In this document: positions 35,993 to 45,760 of the stretch, piece after piece
How the letters are laid out: the number at the start of each line of letters is the position of its first letter
Position numbering within the stretch: position 1 is the first letter of the stretch
Assembly: GCA_015068855.1 (NCBI GenBank)
Contig: SVJS01000001.1
Span: forward strand, 1 to 64,000
Source: Oscillospiraceae bacterium
GTDB lineage: Bacteria > Bacillota > Clostridia > UBA1381 > UBA9506
DNA length: 64,000 nucleotides
Direction: 5' to 3'
The notes under the pieces: model-generated
What the model saw: only the letters and a program-made list of their open reading frames with translations
Told to the model about the DNA's origin: nothing
The model's database searches: none
Position numbers and translations under genes: made by a program

Positions 35993-37099
35993 TTATAGTC
36001 TGATTTCTCCAAACTCCAATACATCAGCAATACGTTTGCTGGCAAAGCCATCACCATAGGGATTGCTTGCCTTAGACATGGCTTCATATGCATCTTTATC
36101 TTCCAGCAAGAGCTTAAAGTTTTCGTAAATCACGTCTTCATCCGTGCCGACGAGTTTCAGTGTGCCTGCCTTTATGCCTTCCGGTCGCTCCGTCGTATCA
36201 CGCATAACGAGAACGGGCTTGCCGAGGGAGGGAGCCTCCTCCTGAATGCCACCGGAATCTGTTAAAATCATAAAGCTACGGGCAAGGAAATTGTGAAAAT
36301 CCACAACCTCCAGCGGTTCAATAATATGAACCCTGTCACAACCGCCTAATTCTTCATCGGCTGCTTTTCGAACAACCGGATTCATGTGTATCGGGTAAAT
36401 CGCCTTCACATCGGGATGCTCTTCCATAACCCTGCGGATGGCACGGAACATGTTGTGCATGGGCTCGCCCAGATTCTCACGACGATGCGCTGTAATCATG
36501 ATTAAACGGCTACCCTCTGCCCATGTCAGCTCCGGATGCTTATAATCCTCCTGCACGGTTGTCTTTAAGGCATCAATGGCTGTATTCCCTGTTATATAAA
36601 TTGTTTCCTCCCGCTTACCCTCTTTCAGAAGGTTGGCCCGGGAAAGCTCCGTCGGCGCAAAGTTATACTGCGAAATAATCGAAACTGCCTGACGATTAAA
36701 TTCCTCCGGATAAGGACTATAAATGTCATATGTACGGAGTCCGGCTTCCACGTGTCCAATGGCGATTTGTTTATAAAAACAAGCCAGGGCGGTAACAAAG
36801 GTTGTCGAAGTGTCCCCGTGAACCAAAACCACATCGGGCTTTACCTCATCGAGCACATCGCCAATCCGGTTTAATATATTCGTTGTGATATCAAATAGGG
36901 TCTGCCCCGACTTCATAATGGATAAATCATAATCAGGTAAAACCTTAAATGTATTCAGCACCATATCAAGCATCTGACGATGCTGCCCTGTAACACAAAC
37001 AACCGTCTTAATATCTTTTCTCAATTTTAATTCATTGACCAGGGGACACATTTTAATTGCTTCAGGACGTGTTCCGAAGACCAACATTACGGTTTTCAC
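35993..37099 (-). CDS. wecB: UDP-N-acetylglucosamine 2-epimerase (non-hydrolysing)
   Basis: 368 residues, the normal length. It interconverts UDP-GlcNAc and UDP-ManNAc in the cytoplasm. Motifs are FGTRPEAIKMCPL (~8-20), VHGDTSTTF (~93-101), GHVEAGLRT (~114-122), TAHRRENLGEP (~204-214) and LTDSGGIQEEAPSLGKPVL (~281-299). It would supply ManNAc, or its derivative, to the EPS repeat. No ManNAc dehydrogenase (wecC) is nearby, so plain ManNAc may be used. Confidence 0.93.
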   Translation of the reverse strand: MKTVMLVFGTRPEAIKMCPLVNELKLRKDIKTVVCVTGQHRQMLDMVLNTFKVLPDYDLSIMKSGQTLFDITTNILNRIGDVLDEVKPDVVLVHGDTSTTFVTALACFYKQIAIGHVEAGLRTYDIYSPYPEEFNRQAVSIISQYNFAPTELSRANLLKEGKREETIYITGNTAIDALKTTVQEDYKHPELTWAEGSRLIMITAHRRENLGEPMHNMFRAIRRVMEEHPDVKAIYPIHMNPVVRKAADEELGGCDRVHIIEPLEVVDFHNFLARSFMILTDSGGIQEEAPSLGKPVLVMRDTTERPEGIKAGTLKLVGTDEDVIYENFKLLLEDKDAYEAMSKASNPYGDGFASKRIADVLEFGEIRL

Positions 37100-37131
37100 T
37101 ACATTTATCTCCCTTTCATGCAGGTAATTAA

Positions 37132-38145
37132 TTACCCGATTAATTTTGTTATTTTTTCTACGATTGTTTCTTTATATCTTTCTGCTGCATAGTAAGAGTC
37201 AAAAGCCTCTGCACATTTTGCTTTGACTTCCTCTGCAGATTTTGTGCTTTGCAAATCATTTATAATAGCAGATAACCCAGCTTGATGATTATCTAGATCA
37301 TAAACAATGCCGACATGATGATTGCTGTCATAGTCGTGAAACGATCTTAATGTGCTGCTATATATGGGAATAATACCGTTTGCAAGATAATTGGAAAACT
37401 TCGTCGGTGTTGCAACTGCATTAACCGTACAATCCTCTCGGATAACAAAACCGTATTTGATTCCCTTAATACGCTCTGAAAGCTCATCCTTATCAACAAA
37501 ATCGACTGCATAATTACATATTCCCTGTTCTTTTATAATTTTTTCAGCCAATTCTTTTTGAAATGTGTACACATACAAATTGGTCGGTGTGCCCGCTATT
37601 TTTTCTATCTCGGCATAGAGTTTTACCGTTTGCTCAAAACACTGCCAGGCATGAAGGCTTCCCACATAAACAAAATTGTTTTGTTCATATTTTTCCTGCC
37701 GGAACGCATCTTCGACTATTGCAAGCTCATTAAAACAAGGCATAATGACGCTTTTTTCCGACAATTTGAGTTTGTATTTTGTTTCATAATGTCTGCGCAT
37801 TTCGTCAGATACAAGCAAAAGCATTTTTGCCTTCTTCAAAACATAGCGCTCCATAATCCCAATCAAATGATACCGCAATTTGGATTGATTTCGCATGAAG
37901 GATTCTTCGGGGACAACCCCTTGCATCCAGACAATCTGATTTTTGTATCCCTTTAAGAAATAGGAAAAAGCCGTTTGAATGGTATCTGACACAATATAGG
38001 AATTCTTGTCCGTTGCATGCTCTCCCTTATGAATGCATTCAATATGATCACTCACATGTGCGCATGCTTCCATAACAATATTCATGTAAGTACCGGTAAC
38101 TGAAAGATCTGCTTTCCCTTTATTCTCGATAACAAAACTAAACAT
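37132..38145 (-). CDS. Glycosyltransferase, GT-B type
   Basis: 337 residues. The central and C-terminal parts show GT4-like features: a NFVYVGSLHAWQCFE strand (~159-173), the LYVYTF strand (~190) and a donor-site region AVATPTKFSNYLANG (~253-267) replacing the canonical EX7E. The N-terminal half is divergent. It is somewhat AT-richer than its neighbours, which may reflect separate acquisition. Donor and acceptor are unknown. Confidence 0.72.
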   Translation of the reverse strand: MFSFVIENKGKADLSVTGTYMNIVMEACAHVSDHIECIHKGEHATDKNSYIVSDTIQTAFSYFLKGYKNQIVWMQGVVPEESFMRNQSKLRYHLIGIMERYVLKKAKMLLLVSDEMRRHYETKYKLKLSEKSVIMPCFNELAIVEDAFRQEKYEQNNFVYVGSLHAWQCFEQTVKLYAEIEKIAGTPTNLYVYTFQKELAEKIIKEQGICNYAVDFVDKDELSERIKGIKYGFVIREDCTVNAVATPTKFSNYLANGIIPIYSSTLRSFHDYDSNHHVGIVYDLDNHQAGLSAIINDLQSTKSAEEVKAKCAEAFDSYYAAERYKETIVEKITKLIG

Positions 38146-38217
38146 TTTGACACCCTCATAAAATTTGATTATTTAATGTCTTTTGGTTTCTGTTGCCATG
38201 GACAATAGCAGGGTTTC

Positions 38218-39276
38218 TTATTTTTCAAAACAGTTCTCGTAAGCGCGACGAATTTTCTCTCTGTATGGTGCCACCTCGTTCAACTGCCGGGCCATTTCCT
38301 TCGTCTTTTCGGATAACGCGCTGTGTAACGAAGAATCTGTGATGATATCTGCAACCTTCTGTACCAGAACATCATCGTCATCACTTAAAAAGCCGTTTTC
38401 GCCATCTGTAATCAGCTCGCAAAGGCCGTCTGTCGGGGTGCTGACAATGGGAACTCCCAGCGCCATAGCCTCCAGCGCACACATGGGCGTTCCTTCCCAG
38501 CGCGAGGTCATAATCATCATTTTAGCATCATGCAGCATTTTTAAGGGATTTGCCTGAAAACCGAGAAAAGTCACCTGTTTTTGCAAATGAAGTTCCTCGC
38601 AAAGTGCCACGATTTCTTTCTCCAAATCGCCCGCACCGATGATGCCGATTTTAACATCCGGCAGCTTAGAGGCAACTTTTTCAAAAACACGCATAAGCCT
38701 TTGCGGATTCTTCTGATAGGTTAATCGGCCGACATAAAGCACATCATAATCGTATGCATTGTCATCTTCACTCATCCTGCGATATAACGCATCTACGTCA
38801 ATGATGTTATACAGAACTGTACTCTTTTTTTCAAAACACTTGTGAAACGCATAGCCATTAAAGGAACTTTCCGATACCCAGAAAATATGTTTTGCCTTCA
38901 TCGCCGCCAAAAGATATGCAATAGATTTAGCCGAGAGTCCTCTCGAATCAAAATTGTTATTGTGAACATGAGAAATGAGCGGAATGTTCCCACAGGCACG
39001 AGCCGCAACAAAACTTGCCCGCATATCATGAGCATGAATGATATCCGGCTGTTGTTCATGAATAACCCTTTTTACTTCCGTTACGCTGAGTGCCTGAATC
39101 GGCACATAGTTGACACCATGCTCTTTCGCAGCTTCACGAATTTGTCCGTCGCGGCTGCAATAAACCATGTCAACATTATCTGTTTCCTTGAACATACTGA
39201 TAATTTGAAAGACAACATTTTCAGCACCGGAAAATCTATTGCTTTGCAGCAAATGCAAAACCTTTATTTTCTTCAT
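38218..39276 (-). CDS. Family 4 glycosyltransferase
   Basis: 352 residues, GT-B fold. It shows SNRFSGAENVVFQII (~12-26), LYVGRLTYQKNPQRLM (~180-195, the phosphate-binding loop) and RWEGTPMCALEAMALGVP (~258-275, with the EX7E Glu). It likely adds a hexose or HexNAc from a nucleotide-sugar donor. It lies 51 bases downstream of the larger membrane-anchored glycosyltransferase. Confidence 0.88.
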   Translation of the reverse strand: MKKIKVLHLLQSNRFSGAENVVFQIISMFKETDNVDMVYCSRDGQIREAAKEHGVNYVPIQALSVTEVKRVIHEQQPDIIHAHDMRASFVAARACGNIPLISHVHNNNFDSRGLSAKSIAYLLAAMKAKHIFWVSESSFNGYAFHKCFEKKSTVLYNIIDVDALYRRMSEDDNAYDYDVLYVGRLTYQKNPQRLMRVFEKVASKLPDVKIGIIGAGDLEKEIVALCEELHLQKQVTFLGFQANPLKMLHDAKMMIMTSRWEGTPMCALEAMALGVPIVSTPTDGLCELITDGENGFLSDDDDVLVQKVADIITDSSLHSALSEKTKEMARQLNEVAPYREKIRRAYENCFEK

Positions 39277-39326
39277 TACTGATACCCCGCCTTCTTCTAT
39301 GGCATAAGAAAATTATGCACTTAAAA

Positions 39327-40796
39327 TTATCTCTCAAGCTCTATCTGATAAATCTGCTTGATTTCCTCTGTAACGGTTTCAACGCTGAACTGCTTAATCG
39401 TTTCCAGATTGTTTTTACCGATGGTTTCTCTTAAAGCTGCATCATTTGCCAGACGATTAATCTTATCTGCATAGTCGGCATAATTCAAAGTGTCACACAA
39501 ATAACCGCCTACGCCGTCTTCAATCAAGTCCACATTGCCGCGAATTTTGCTGGCAACGCAGGGAAGACCGGATGCCATCGCTTCCATCATGGAGCGGGGC
39601 AGACCCTCTTGCTTGGTTGAGAAAAGGAAGATGTCGGCAGCTGACAAAAGCTGTCTAACATCGGTTCTGAAACCAAGGAAATGAATTTGCTGCGCTACGC
39701 CCAAGCTCTCCGCTAATTGCTGCAACGTTTCAAGCAGGGGTCCTCTGCCGCAAATGAAGTAGTGAAGCTTCGGATTGTTGGCTTCCGCTATGGCACGAAT
39801 CGCCGTGTCATAATTTTTGCGGTCAACCAAATCGCCCATGGAAATCAGCATAATGTCATCTTCTGCAAGGGAAAGCTCAGCGCGCTTTTCATCACGATGG
39901 GCTGACATGCCCTCAAAGTCCGATAAGGTAATACCCACGCCATGCACAAAATGAACTCTGCCGTTCTTTCTGATCTTAAACTTTTTGGCAGCTTCAAAAT
40001 CCTCACGGTTCATGGTGATAATCGCATCAGTCCAATGGGCCATGATTCGTTCTGCCCATTTCAGAACGGTGCGGTTAAACAGGGGTGCACCCTTGAAAAA
40101 ATGAAAACCGTGCGCCGTGTAAATCACTTTTTTAATCTTATACCGTTTTCCTGCCAGACGGCCGACCAGACCGCCCACGGGGGTGTTACAGTGAATGACC
40201 TCAATATTGCCCTCTTTTAAGACCTTGCAAAGATTACGGTACGCAATGTAGTTATCACGAAACGCTGTGATGGAACGATATGAATGCTGGTCAAACTTGT
40301 GGACCGGCAGGGGATATTCAAGTTCTTCCGGGTCTTTCCGGTTCACGCCTAAATACACGGTGTAGCCACGGTCCAGCGCTGCCAGCAGGCAGGGATAACT
40401 GAAATTGGAAATTTTGATTGGCTCACGGCTCTCCCATTTCTCCCGGGAAGGTTTGGTGCCGTTCGCTATAAACACATACCCTTTTGTCTTTTCCGCCTGC
40501 TCTTCATCCGTAGGCTCCGCCTGTTTGTCTTCATCTTTCTTCATGCTTTTTAAGGAAAGGTCTTCAATTTTTCCCACGTACATGGCAAGCAGACCTACAA
40601 TAATCGAAAGGGAACCCAGCGCAATAACCCAGGGATAATAGTCAGAAAACAAAAACTTGTACATCGCCGCCCCGGTCTCGCCGCCGATAAACAAAGCAAT
40701 AACAAAGGGAATCACGGGAAGAAAACCGGCAAAGAAAGAAGCAAACATCATAGCTGCATAGGTTTTATTCAAAATTCGAAACCATTTTTTATTCAT
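39327..40796 (-). CDS. Membrane-anchored family 4 glycosyltransferase
   Basis: 489 residues. Two N-terminal membrane helices (~13-37 and ~55-75) are followed by a charged linker (~80-105) and a full GT4 module. That module has GGLVGRLAGKRYKIKKVIYTAHGFHFF-type acceptor loop (visible as IYTAHGFHFFKGA, ~224-236), ISMGDLVDRKNYDTAI (~314) and STKQEGLPRSMMEAMASGLP (~393-412). The anchoring helices are an addition to the usual family plan and would keep it near lipid-linked acceptors. It starts 15 bases after the TRAP permease gene. Confidence 0.86.
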   Translation of the reverse strand: MNKKWFRILNKTYAAMMFASFFAGFLPVIPFVIALFIGGETGAAMYKFLFSDYYPWVIALGSLSIIVGLLAMYVGKIEDLSLKSMKKDEDKQAEPTDEEQAEKTKGYVFIANGTKPSREKWESREPIKISNFSYPCLLAALDRGYTVYLGVNRKDPEELEYPLPVHKFDQHSYRSITAFRDNYIAYRNLCKVLKEGNIEVIHCNTPVGGLVGRLAGKRYKIKKVIYTAHGFHFFKGAPLFNRTVLKWAERIMAHWTDAIITMNREDFEAAKKFKIRKNGRVHFVHGVGITLSDFEGMSAHRDEKRAELSLAEDDIMLISMGDLVDRKNYDTAIRAIAEANNPKLHYFICGRGPLLETLQQLAESLGVAQQIHFLGFRTDVRQLLSAADIFLFSTKQEGLPRSMMEAMASGLPCVASKIRGNVDLIEDGVGGYLCDTLNYADYADKINRLANDAALRETIGKNNLETIKQFSVETVTEEIKQIYQIELER

Positions 40797-40811
40797 TTGT
40801 TCGGCACCTCC

Positions 40812-42200
40812 TTACAACACGCTTACAAGTCCCATAATCGGCAGGAAGCCCAAAAGCACCGCAACCGAAAGGAGATAATGAAGCGTAATCCAGACAACGC
40901 AGTTTTGCATGGTTGGCTTGAGCTCTGATTCTGCAATGCCCATGGCTGTATAAACGCAAGCACAATACGGCGGTGTAACACCGTGCATGGCGCCGCATAT
41001 AGAAAGGAGCATGGCCGCAGAGAGCATCGGCTCAATCCCGACACCGGCGAAAATACTGATGATGACACCACCAAAAATTTTCACCTGTGTGGAACCCGGC
41101 AGCAACATGCCCAAAACAGCTGTGAACAGCGGGATGATGAAAACCAAGGCAACTTTCGGCAGCTGCATGCTTTCAATAAAGGCACCAATCGCCTGTTCCA
41201 CGCCGAGGGTTTCAAACACGTTGCTGACAAAATAAGCAAACAACACAAGTGCTGCCGTCGGCACTACTTTGAGCATACCGTCCTCGATATAGCCAAACAT
41301 TTTCTTCGGCGTCATGCGTTTCTTGCTTTCCTTATCGGAAAGCAAAATGCCGCAAACAACAATGATGGAGGGAATCAAAAGAAGGATGCTGCTGGCAATG
41401 GAGGTTGATTTAGCCCCCAGCTGCGCAACAAAGAACTCCTCATACATGCTGTTAAGCATAAACGGCAAGAACACAATGATGGGCAGGAAAATCGCTTTCC
41501 AGCCCTTTTTAACGGAGGCACGGAAAGACGGAATGCTCTCCTTTTTCATGGGCTCTACCTTATAGTAACGACACATGAAATATAAAGTCACAATACGTTG
41601 TACAATAAACCAGATGGCAACACCCCAAAGAACAAGCCAAAACTGTGAAATCGTAAAGGATTCTCCCCACTGCGACTTTGCCAGATGGTCAAAAGCAATG
41701 GCAACCATGCCGGCAGGCGGAATCATGTTGCCCATGGTGGAGGCATGTGCCTCAACGTTAGCTGCAAGATGCGCCGGAAAGCCGGATTCTTTCATAGCAG
41801 GAATGGTGAACACACCGGTGGTGGCCACGTTTCCCGGGCCGCTGCCCGACAAAGAGCCCATATAAGAGGACCCGATAATGGCAACAAAACCGGCACCACC
41901 GCGAAAACGACCGAAGATGGACAGAATGATGGCAATACAGTCGTCAATGATGCTTGTTTTAGACAATAGCGCCGCCGACAAAATAAAGACAAAAATAACG
42001 TAAAGTGACGACGTTGTCATAGCGTCCCAAATATAGCCCCAAACGGCAGCGAGACTAAATTCTCCCGTCACCGCAGCCACTGTGGCTATAATCGTGAAAA
42101 AGGCGATGAGCATAGCTTCGTACAATGGTCTTTTAAGTGCAAAAAACCAAATGATACAAACCACAAAGACAATGATCAGATACCCTAACTCAATCGGCAT
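40812..42200 (-). CDS. TRAP transporter large permease (DctM-like), without partner subunits
   Basis: 462 residues with about 12 membrane helices. Typical DctM-type segments are GSLSGSGPGNVATTGVFTIP (~114-133), the paired STMGNMIPPAGMVAIAF (~153-169) and LLPGSTQVKIFGGVIIS (~373-389). TRAP large subunits move organic acids in by sodium gradient together with a DctQ small subunit and a DctP binding protein, neither of which is encoded in the window. Its place inside an EPS operon, between glycosyltransferase and ATP-grasp genes, is unusual. It might transport the acid that the ATP-grasp ligases attach. Confidence 0.8.
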   Translation of the reverse strand: MPIELGYLIIVFVVCIIWFFALKRPLYEAMLIAFFTIIATVAAVTGEFSLAAVWGYIWDAMTTSSLYVIFVFILSAALLSKTSIIDDCIAIILSIFGRFRGGAGFVAIIGSSYMGSLSGSGPGNVATTGVFTIPAMKESGFPAHLAANVEAHASTMGNMIPPAGMVAIAFDHLAKSQWGESFTISQFWLVLWGVAIWFIVQRIVTLYFMCRYYKVEPMKKESIPSFRASVKKGWKAIFLPIIVFLPFMLNSMYEEFFVAQLGAKSTSIASSILLLIPSIIVVCGILLSDKESKKRMTPKKMFGYIEDGMLKVVPTAALVLFAYFVSNVFETLGVEQAIGAFIESMQLPKVALVFIIPLFTAVLGMLLPGSTQVKIFGGVIISIFAGVGIEPMLSAAMLLSICGAMHGVTPPYCACVYTAMGIAESELKPTMQNCVVWITLHYLLSVAVLLGFLPIMGLVSVL

Positions 42201-42211
42201 ATAAATCCTCC

Positions 42212-43522
42212 TTACTTTGTTCTTTTGAATGTTGTTGTATCACAGATGGCAGCCAGGCAGCGCTCATAGCTAAGCGATTCTAACTGCATCTTTTCTCCCT
42301 CAGTTGAAACAATGTCAAGCGTGTTGCTGATATCCACCAGGTTCTGTGCCAGCTCTTCCGCCGTGCTTCCCACAACGTGAATACGCAGGCAGATACGCTC
42401 TAAGGCGTTGGTGTCTAAAATTTCTTCTCCCTCGTGGCACATAACGGTTACGTTCAGAACGCCGTCCATGGCTCTGACCTCTTCAACACCGCCCATTTTG
42501 GCAATAACACCCGGTTTTAATCCCACATAGTAATTGCAGCAGGGATGACGGAATTTTGCATTATCCGCCTCGGTGATGTCAAAGTCACACATTTTGCCTG
42601 TTAAGGCGTAATTAATCATATATTCTAATGAATTGGTACCATTCTGATAGTCTGAGAAAATATAGTTTTGCGCGCCGCCCATTCTGAAGCCCGCCTCAAA
42701 AATATAAAATTGACCATTTTTATAGAAGCTTTGCAGGGTCATAACCCCGTCTGTGACGCCGAGGGCACGGAACAGGTCGCAAGCTCCCTGATGCACATCC
42801 CTATAGTATGTATCAATATATTTACTGGGGTACATATGGAAAATGGGAAGAATCAGTTCCTTATTATCTGTCTGTACAAACACCTTTGTAAAGCAGGAGG
42901 TTAAGGATGTTTTCCCGTCTGCAATGGTATACTGGAAAAAGACCTCGTCAGCATCCGTAATCAGTTCTTCCACAATAACCTCTTTTTTAGCAGACCATTT
43001 GAGCGCTTCTTCATAGAGCGCATCAAAATCCTCCGCTCTGTAACAAGCATTCATGCCTCTGGCTCCCGAGCTGTCGGTGGGCTTTAAGAGCACGGGAAAG
43101 GTAAGCTTTGCAACGTCTTCCTTTGTATAGCCGGGCTTGATGTTAAATTCAGGCACAACGGGCACGCCATAGGTTCTGCAATAATCCTTAAACCGGGCTT
43201 TGTTTGCTAAAACATCCCATTGCGCGCGGTTGGTGTAAAAATAACAACCTGTCCGCTCGCTGACCGTGATGGCAGGGTTAATATTCACTTCCGATGAACC
43301 AACAAAAATGCCGCTGATGCCCTCTTTTTGCACAACCTCGCAAACGGCATCCACATCTTGCGTGTCTATCTGATAAAAAGCATCGGAAATTTTGGCAATC
43401 GGTGTGCCCGCATCGCGGCCGAGGGCCACAATTTGAAAGCCTGTCTGTTCCTTATAACGCAAAATATCATTTGCATAGGCGCCACCGCCCATTAAAAGCA
43501 GTTTTTTGTCCTTCAAATTCAT
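42212..43522 (-). CDS. ATP-grasp ligase (carbamoyl-phosphate-synthase-like)
   Basis: 436 residues. It has a preATP-grasp Rossmann part with LLLMGGGAYANDIL (~8-21), an ATP-grasp core with FPVLLKPTDSSGARGM (~143-158), EVIVEELI (~182) and a metal-site FEAGFRMGGAQNYI (~273-286), and a C-terminal extra domain. Such enzymes join a carboxylate to an amine or another nucleophile via an acyl phosphate. It is the first of six ATP-grasp genes in a row when read from the downstream side. Confidence 0.85.
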   Translation of the reverse strand: MNLKDKKLLLMGGGAYANDILRYKEQTGFQIVALGRDAGTPIAKISDAFYQIDTQDVDAVCEVVQKEGISGIFVGSSEVNINPAITVSERTGCYFYTNRAQWDVLANKARFKDYCRTYGVPVVPEFNIKPGYTKEDVAKLTFPVLLKPTDSSGARGMNACYRAEDFDALYEEALKWSAKKEVIVEELITDADEVFFQYTIADGKTSLTSCFTKVFVQTDNKELILPIFHMYPSKYIDTYYRDVHQGACDLFRALGVTDGVMTLQSFYKNGQFYIFEAGFRMGGAQNYIFSDYQNGTNSLEYMINYALTGKMCDFDITEADNAKFRHPCCNYYVGLKPGVIAKMGGVEEVRAMDGVLNVTVMCHEGEEILDTNALERICLRIHVVGSTAEELAQNLVDISNTLDIVSTEGEKMQLESLSYERCLAAICDTTTFKRTK

Positions 43523-43569
43523 ATCATCAACCCCTGGTATAAAAATTAGGAAAATCCCTATGCCTCAGC

Positions 43570-44547
43570 TTATTCAAATCTTTTTCTGAACTGTTCCATC
43601 TCTTCCTTGCGTCCCACCTGAGTCGGTTCCTGCCACACGTTAAAATCTCCGCCCGGATTGGCCTCAATCATACAAACGCCGTCTTCCAGGATTGCAACAT
43701 CCCATCCGACATAACGTACCGATGGAATTTTACGTGCCGCTGCATCAACAAGTTCAATACATTTATCCCAATGCGGAATTTGAAATCCGGGGAAGAAAAT
43801 GCCTGTATCAGGATGCTTAAGAACATTCAGGCTTTTTCTTCCGCTTGCAAGGGAAGATACTTTTCCGCTTTCTATATCAACCAACATGGTTAAGCCGCCA
43901 TTGTTATGGTTATCAACATAAGAGTCTCCCACACCGCAACGCAGCACGGCAAAAAGAATTTTCACCTCATCGCCGTCAAGTACGCTTGAAATTCTGACAG
44001 AATTTGTAGACTGAGGATGTAATTCTGCCATTTTATGGTGTTGCACAATCCCCGCCTCTACAACATGCGTTCCCTTTGAGCATATAGAATCATAGAGTTC
44101 CTCAGCATTGTCAACAGAACCAGTCTCAACTTTCATAATGCCTGAGCCGCCGCCTGTTTTTACGGGTTTGATAAAGACCGTTGCATGGTCTTGTATGAAC
44201 TCACAAAACGCCTGCTTGCTTGTTTCAGGCACGGCAATACTCTCTCTTTTAAGGTATTCCTTAAACTTTTCATTAAAAATATCCTTATCCTGCACCAAAG
44301 CTCTTTCGCTTTCGTCATTCATCACTTTATAAAAAGCTGCCTTATCTTTGGCTGTCATAAACGTCTTTCGTGAGTAATGTTTCTTCTCATAAAAGCGGAA
44401 GTAAAAATAATCCGAAATAGTTGCTCCATAGCGCAAATATGAAACCACAACATCAAACAGTATATACGGAAGTGAGATTTTCTTTCTGATACCCTGAGCT
44501 TCCATATAACTCAAAACCTTTTTAAGGTACTCTTTAATTCTACTCAT
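43570..44547 (-). CDS. Sugar-transfer-associated ATP-grasp protein
   Basis: 325 residues from the ATG at 44547 behind AGGAGG. An ATP-grasp fold of the type often found in sugar-transfer loci (ATPgrasp_ST). Conserved segments are FIKPVKTGGGSGIMKVE (~133-149), LHPQSTNSVRISSVL (~189-203) and GWDVAILEDGVCMIEANPGGDFN (~284 on, seen as CMIEANPGGDFN). Likely ligates a carboxylic acid to a glycan or lipid-linked intermediate. It is the most divergent of four neighbouring paralogues. Confidence 0.82.
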   Translation of the reverse strand: MSRIKEYLKKVLSYMEAQGIRKKISLPYILFDVVVSYLRYGATISDYFYFRFYEKKHYSRKTFMTAKDKAAFYKVMNDESERALVQDKDIFNEKFKEYLKRESIAVPETSKQAFCEFIQDHATVFIKPVKTGGGSGIMKVETGSVDNAEELYDSICSKGTHVVEAGIVQHHKMAELHPQSTNSVRISSVLDGDEVKILFAVLRCGVGDSYVDNHNNGGLTMLVDIESGKVSSLASGRKSLNVLKHPDTGIFFPGFQIPHWDKCIELVDAAARKIPSVRYVGWDVAILEDGVCMIEANPGGDFNVWQEPTQVGRKEEMEQFRKRFE

Positions 44548-44593
44548 GTCATTGTCCTCCTGCATAATCTGTCCTTATTGGACTCGTTCGCAA

Positions 44594-44669
44594 TACAAAG
44601 CATCTATTTCCCAAACACTTCATCCAAAATCTTTTTTGTATCCTCGCCGAACAGCGGGCCGTTGTTAAA
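44594..44669. repeat. 76-base direct repeat, copy 1
   Basis: Matches 45685-45760 at 74 of 76 positions. It covers the last 22 codons of an ATP-grasp gene, its stop and ten bases beyond. The repeat unit spacing is 1091 bases, equal to one gene. Confidence 0.9.
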
Positions 44670-45668
44670 TTCGTGTATATCAATACCGCCTTTGCACAAA
44701 TTGGTTTCCATTAAAACCGCTTCGCCATCCTCTGCAATGCATACATCCCAGGAAACAAGTCTAAAATGCGGTACCATAGGATGTGCTTTTTTTACAAGTT
44801 CTATAGCTTTATCAAACGAGGGAACTTGATATCCCTCAAACACAAAATCGTTTGACGGATGCCTGTCATAGCGTTGTCCTGAATATTCATGGGCATATTT
44901 TTTAAGCTTCCCATCCTCTGTAATGCCTATTGTAATACCGCCACTTGATGCATTATCGCATTTAGACCCTTTTTTTCCTATACGCATAATAGCGGAATAG
45001 ACTTTCACTTCATCCTCGCATAAAAGAGTGACAATACGAATGGTATTAACAGAGCTCTCATTGACCGCACTGATTGCTTCATGTTGCCGAATCGGCCTTT
45101 GAGCAATCCAATCCCCTTGACAGGTAAACTCTTCAAATTGTTTGACCATATCCCCTTGATCGGCACTTATGTAGGAAACGCCTTTTCCACCGTTTGATTC
45201 AGTTGCGGCTTTCAGGAAAAGTTCGCTTTCTCTGGAAACAATTTCTTTCACCTTATCATAGCTGATAAGCTGATCATTTTCATCAAACCAGAACCGCCCC
45301 ATTTTGGCCACTGCATAGTCAGGCTGTCTGATGCCGGGGAACATTTTCTTATAATAACACTTATTGTCCAAATACTTTGCTTCGTAAATATCATTGAAAT
45401 ATTCATCAACCACATTAAAATACAAATCTATGGGCAGATGCTTTTCGGAAAAATGCCCTGTGTTTTCATAATAAACCCTGTGAAACACCGGAGACACTTT
45501 GGCATATGGCGCAAAGAAATCGGTAACCATGTTTTCCTGTTCCTTGGTAAACGGAACCGTATTATTAATCCTGTTTTGATAGACTTTTATCCAATATCTC
45601 TTGATGAATCTATGTCTCAATGTGTAATACAAATCAAAATACAAGTTCATCCATTTTGCATATCCCAT
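44604..45668 (-). CDS. Sugar-transfer-associated ATP-grasp protein (paralogue 2)
   Basis: 354 residues. Segments are LFLKAATESNGGKGVSYIS (~150-168), AVNESSVNTIRIVTLL (~200-215) and VSWDVCIAEDGEAVLMETNL (~308-327), with an ATP-grasp metal site at METN. It is closely similar to the next paralogue, and the last 22 codons plus the trailer are almost identical in DNA (74 of 76 bases), showing recent duplication or gene conversion. There is a 56-base gap to the next gene, 43570-44547. Confidence 0.83.
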   Translation of the reverse strand: MGYAKWMNLYFDLYYTLRHRFIKRYWIKVYQNRINNTVPFTKEQENMVTDFFAPYAKVSPVFHRVYYENTGHFSEKHLPIDLYFNVVDEYFNDIYEAKYLDNKCYYKKMFPGIRQPDYAVAKMGRFWFDENDQLISYDKVKEIVSRESELFLKAATESNGGKGVSYISADQGDMVKQFEEFTCQGDWIAQRPIRQHEAISAVNESSVNTIRIVTLLCEDEVKVYSAIMRIGKKGSKCDNASSGGITIGITEDGKLKKYAHEYSGQRYDRHPSNDFVFEGYQVPSFDKAIELVKKAHPMVPHFRLVSWDVCIAEDGEAVLMETNLCKGGIDIHEFNNGPLFGEDTKKILDEVFGK

Positions 45669-45684
45669 CCTTGTCCCCTCCGTT

Positions 45685-45760
45685 TACAAAGCATCTATTT
45701 CCCAAACACTTCATCCAAAATCTTTTTTGTATCCTCGCCGAACAATGGGCCGTTGTTAAA
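45685..45760. repeat. 76-base direct repeat, copy 2
   Basis: Second copy of the repeat at 44594-44669, at the 3' end of the neighbouring paralogue. Recombination between the copies would delete or duplicate exactly one ATP-grasp gene. Confidence 0.9.
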
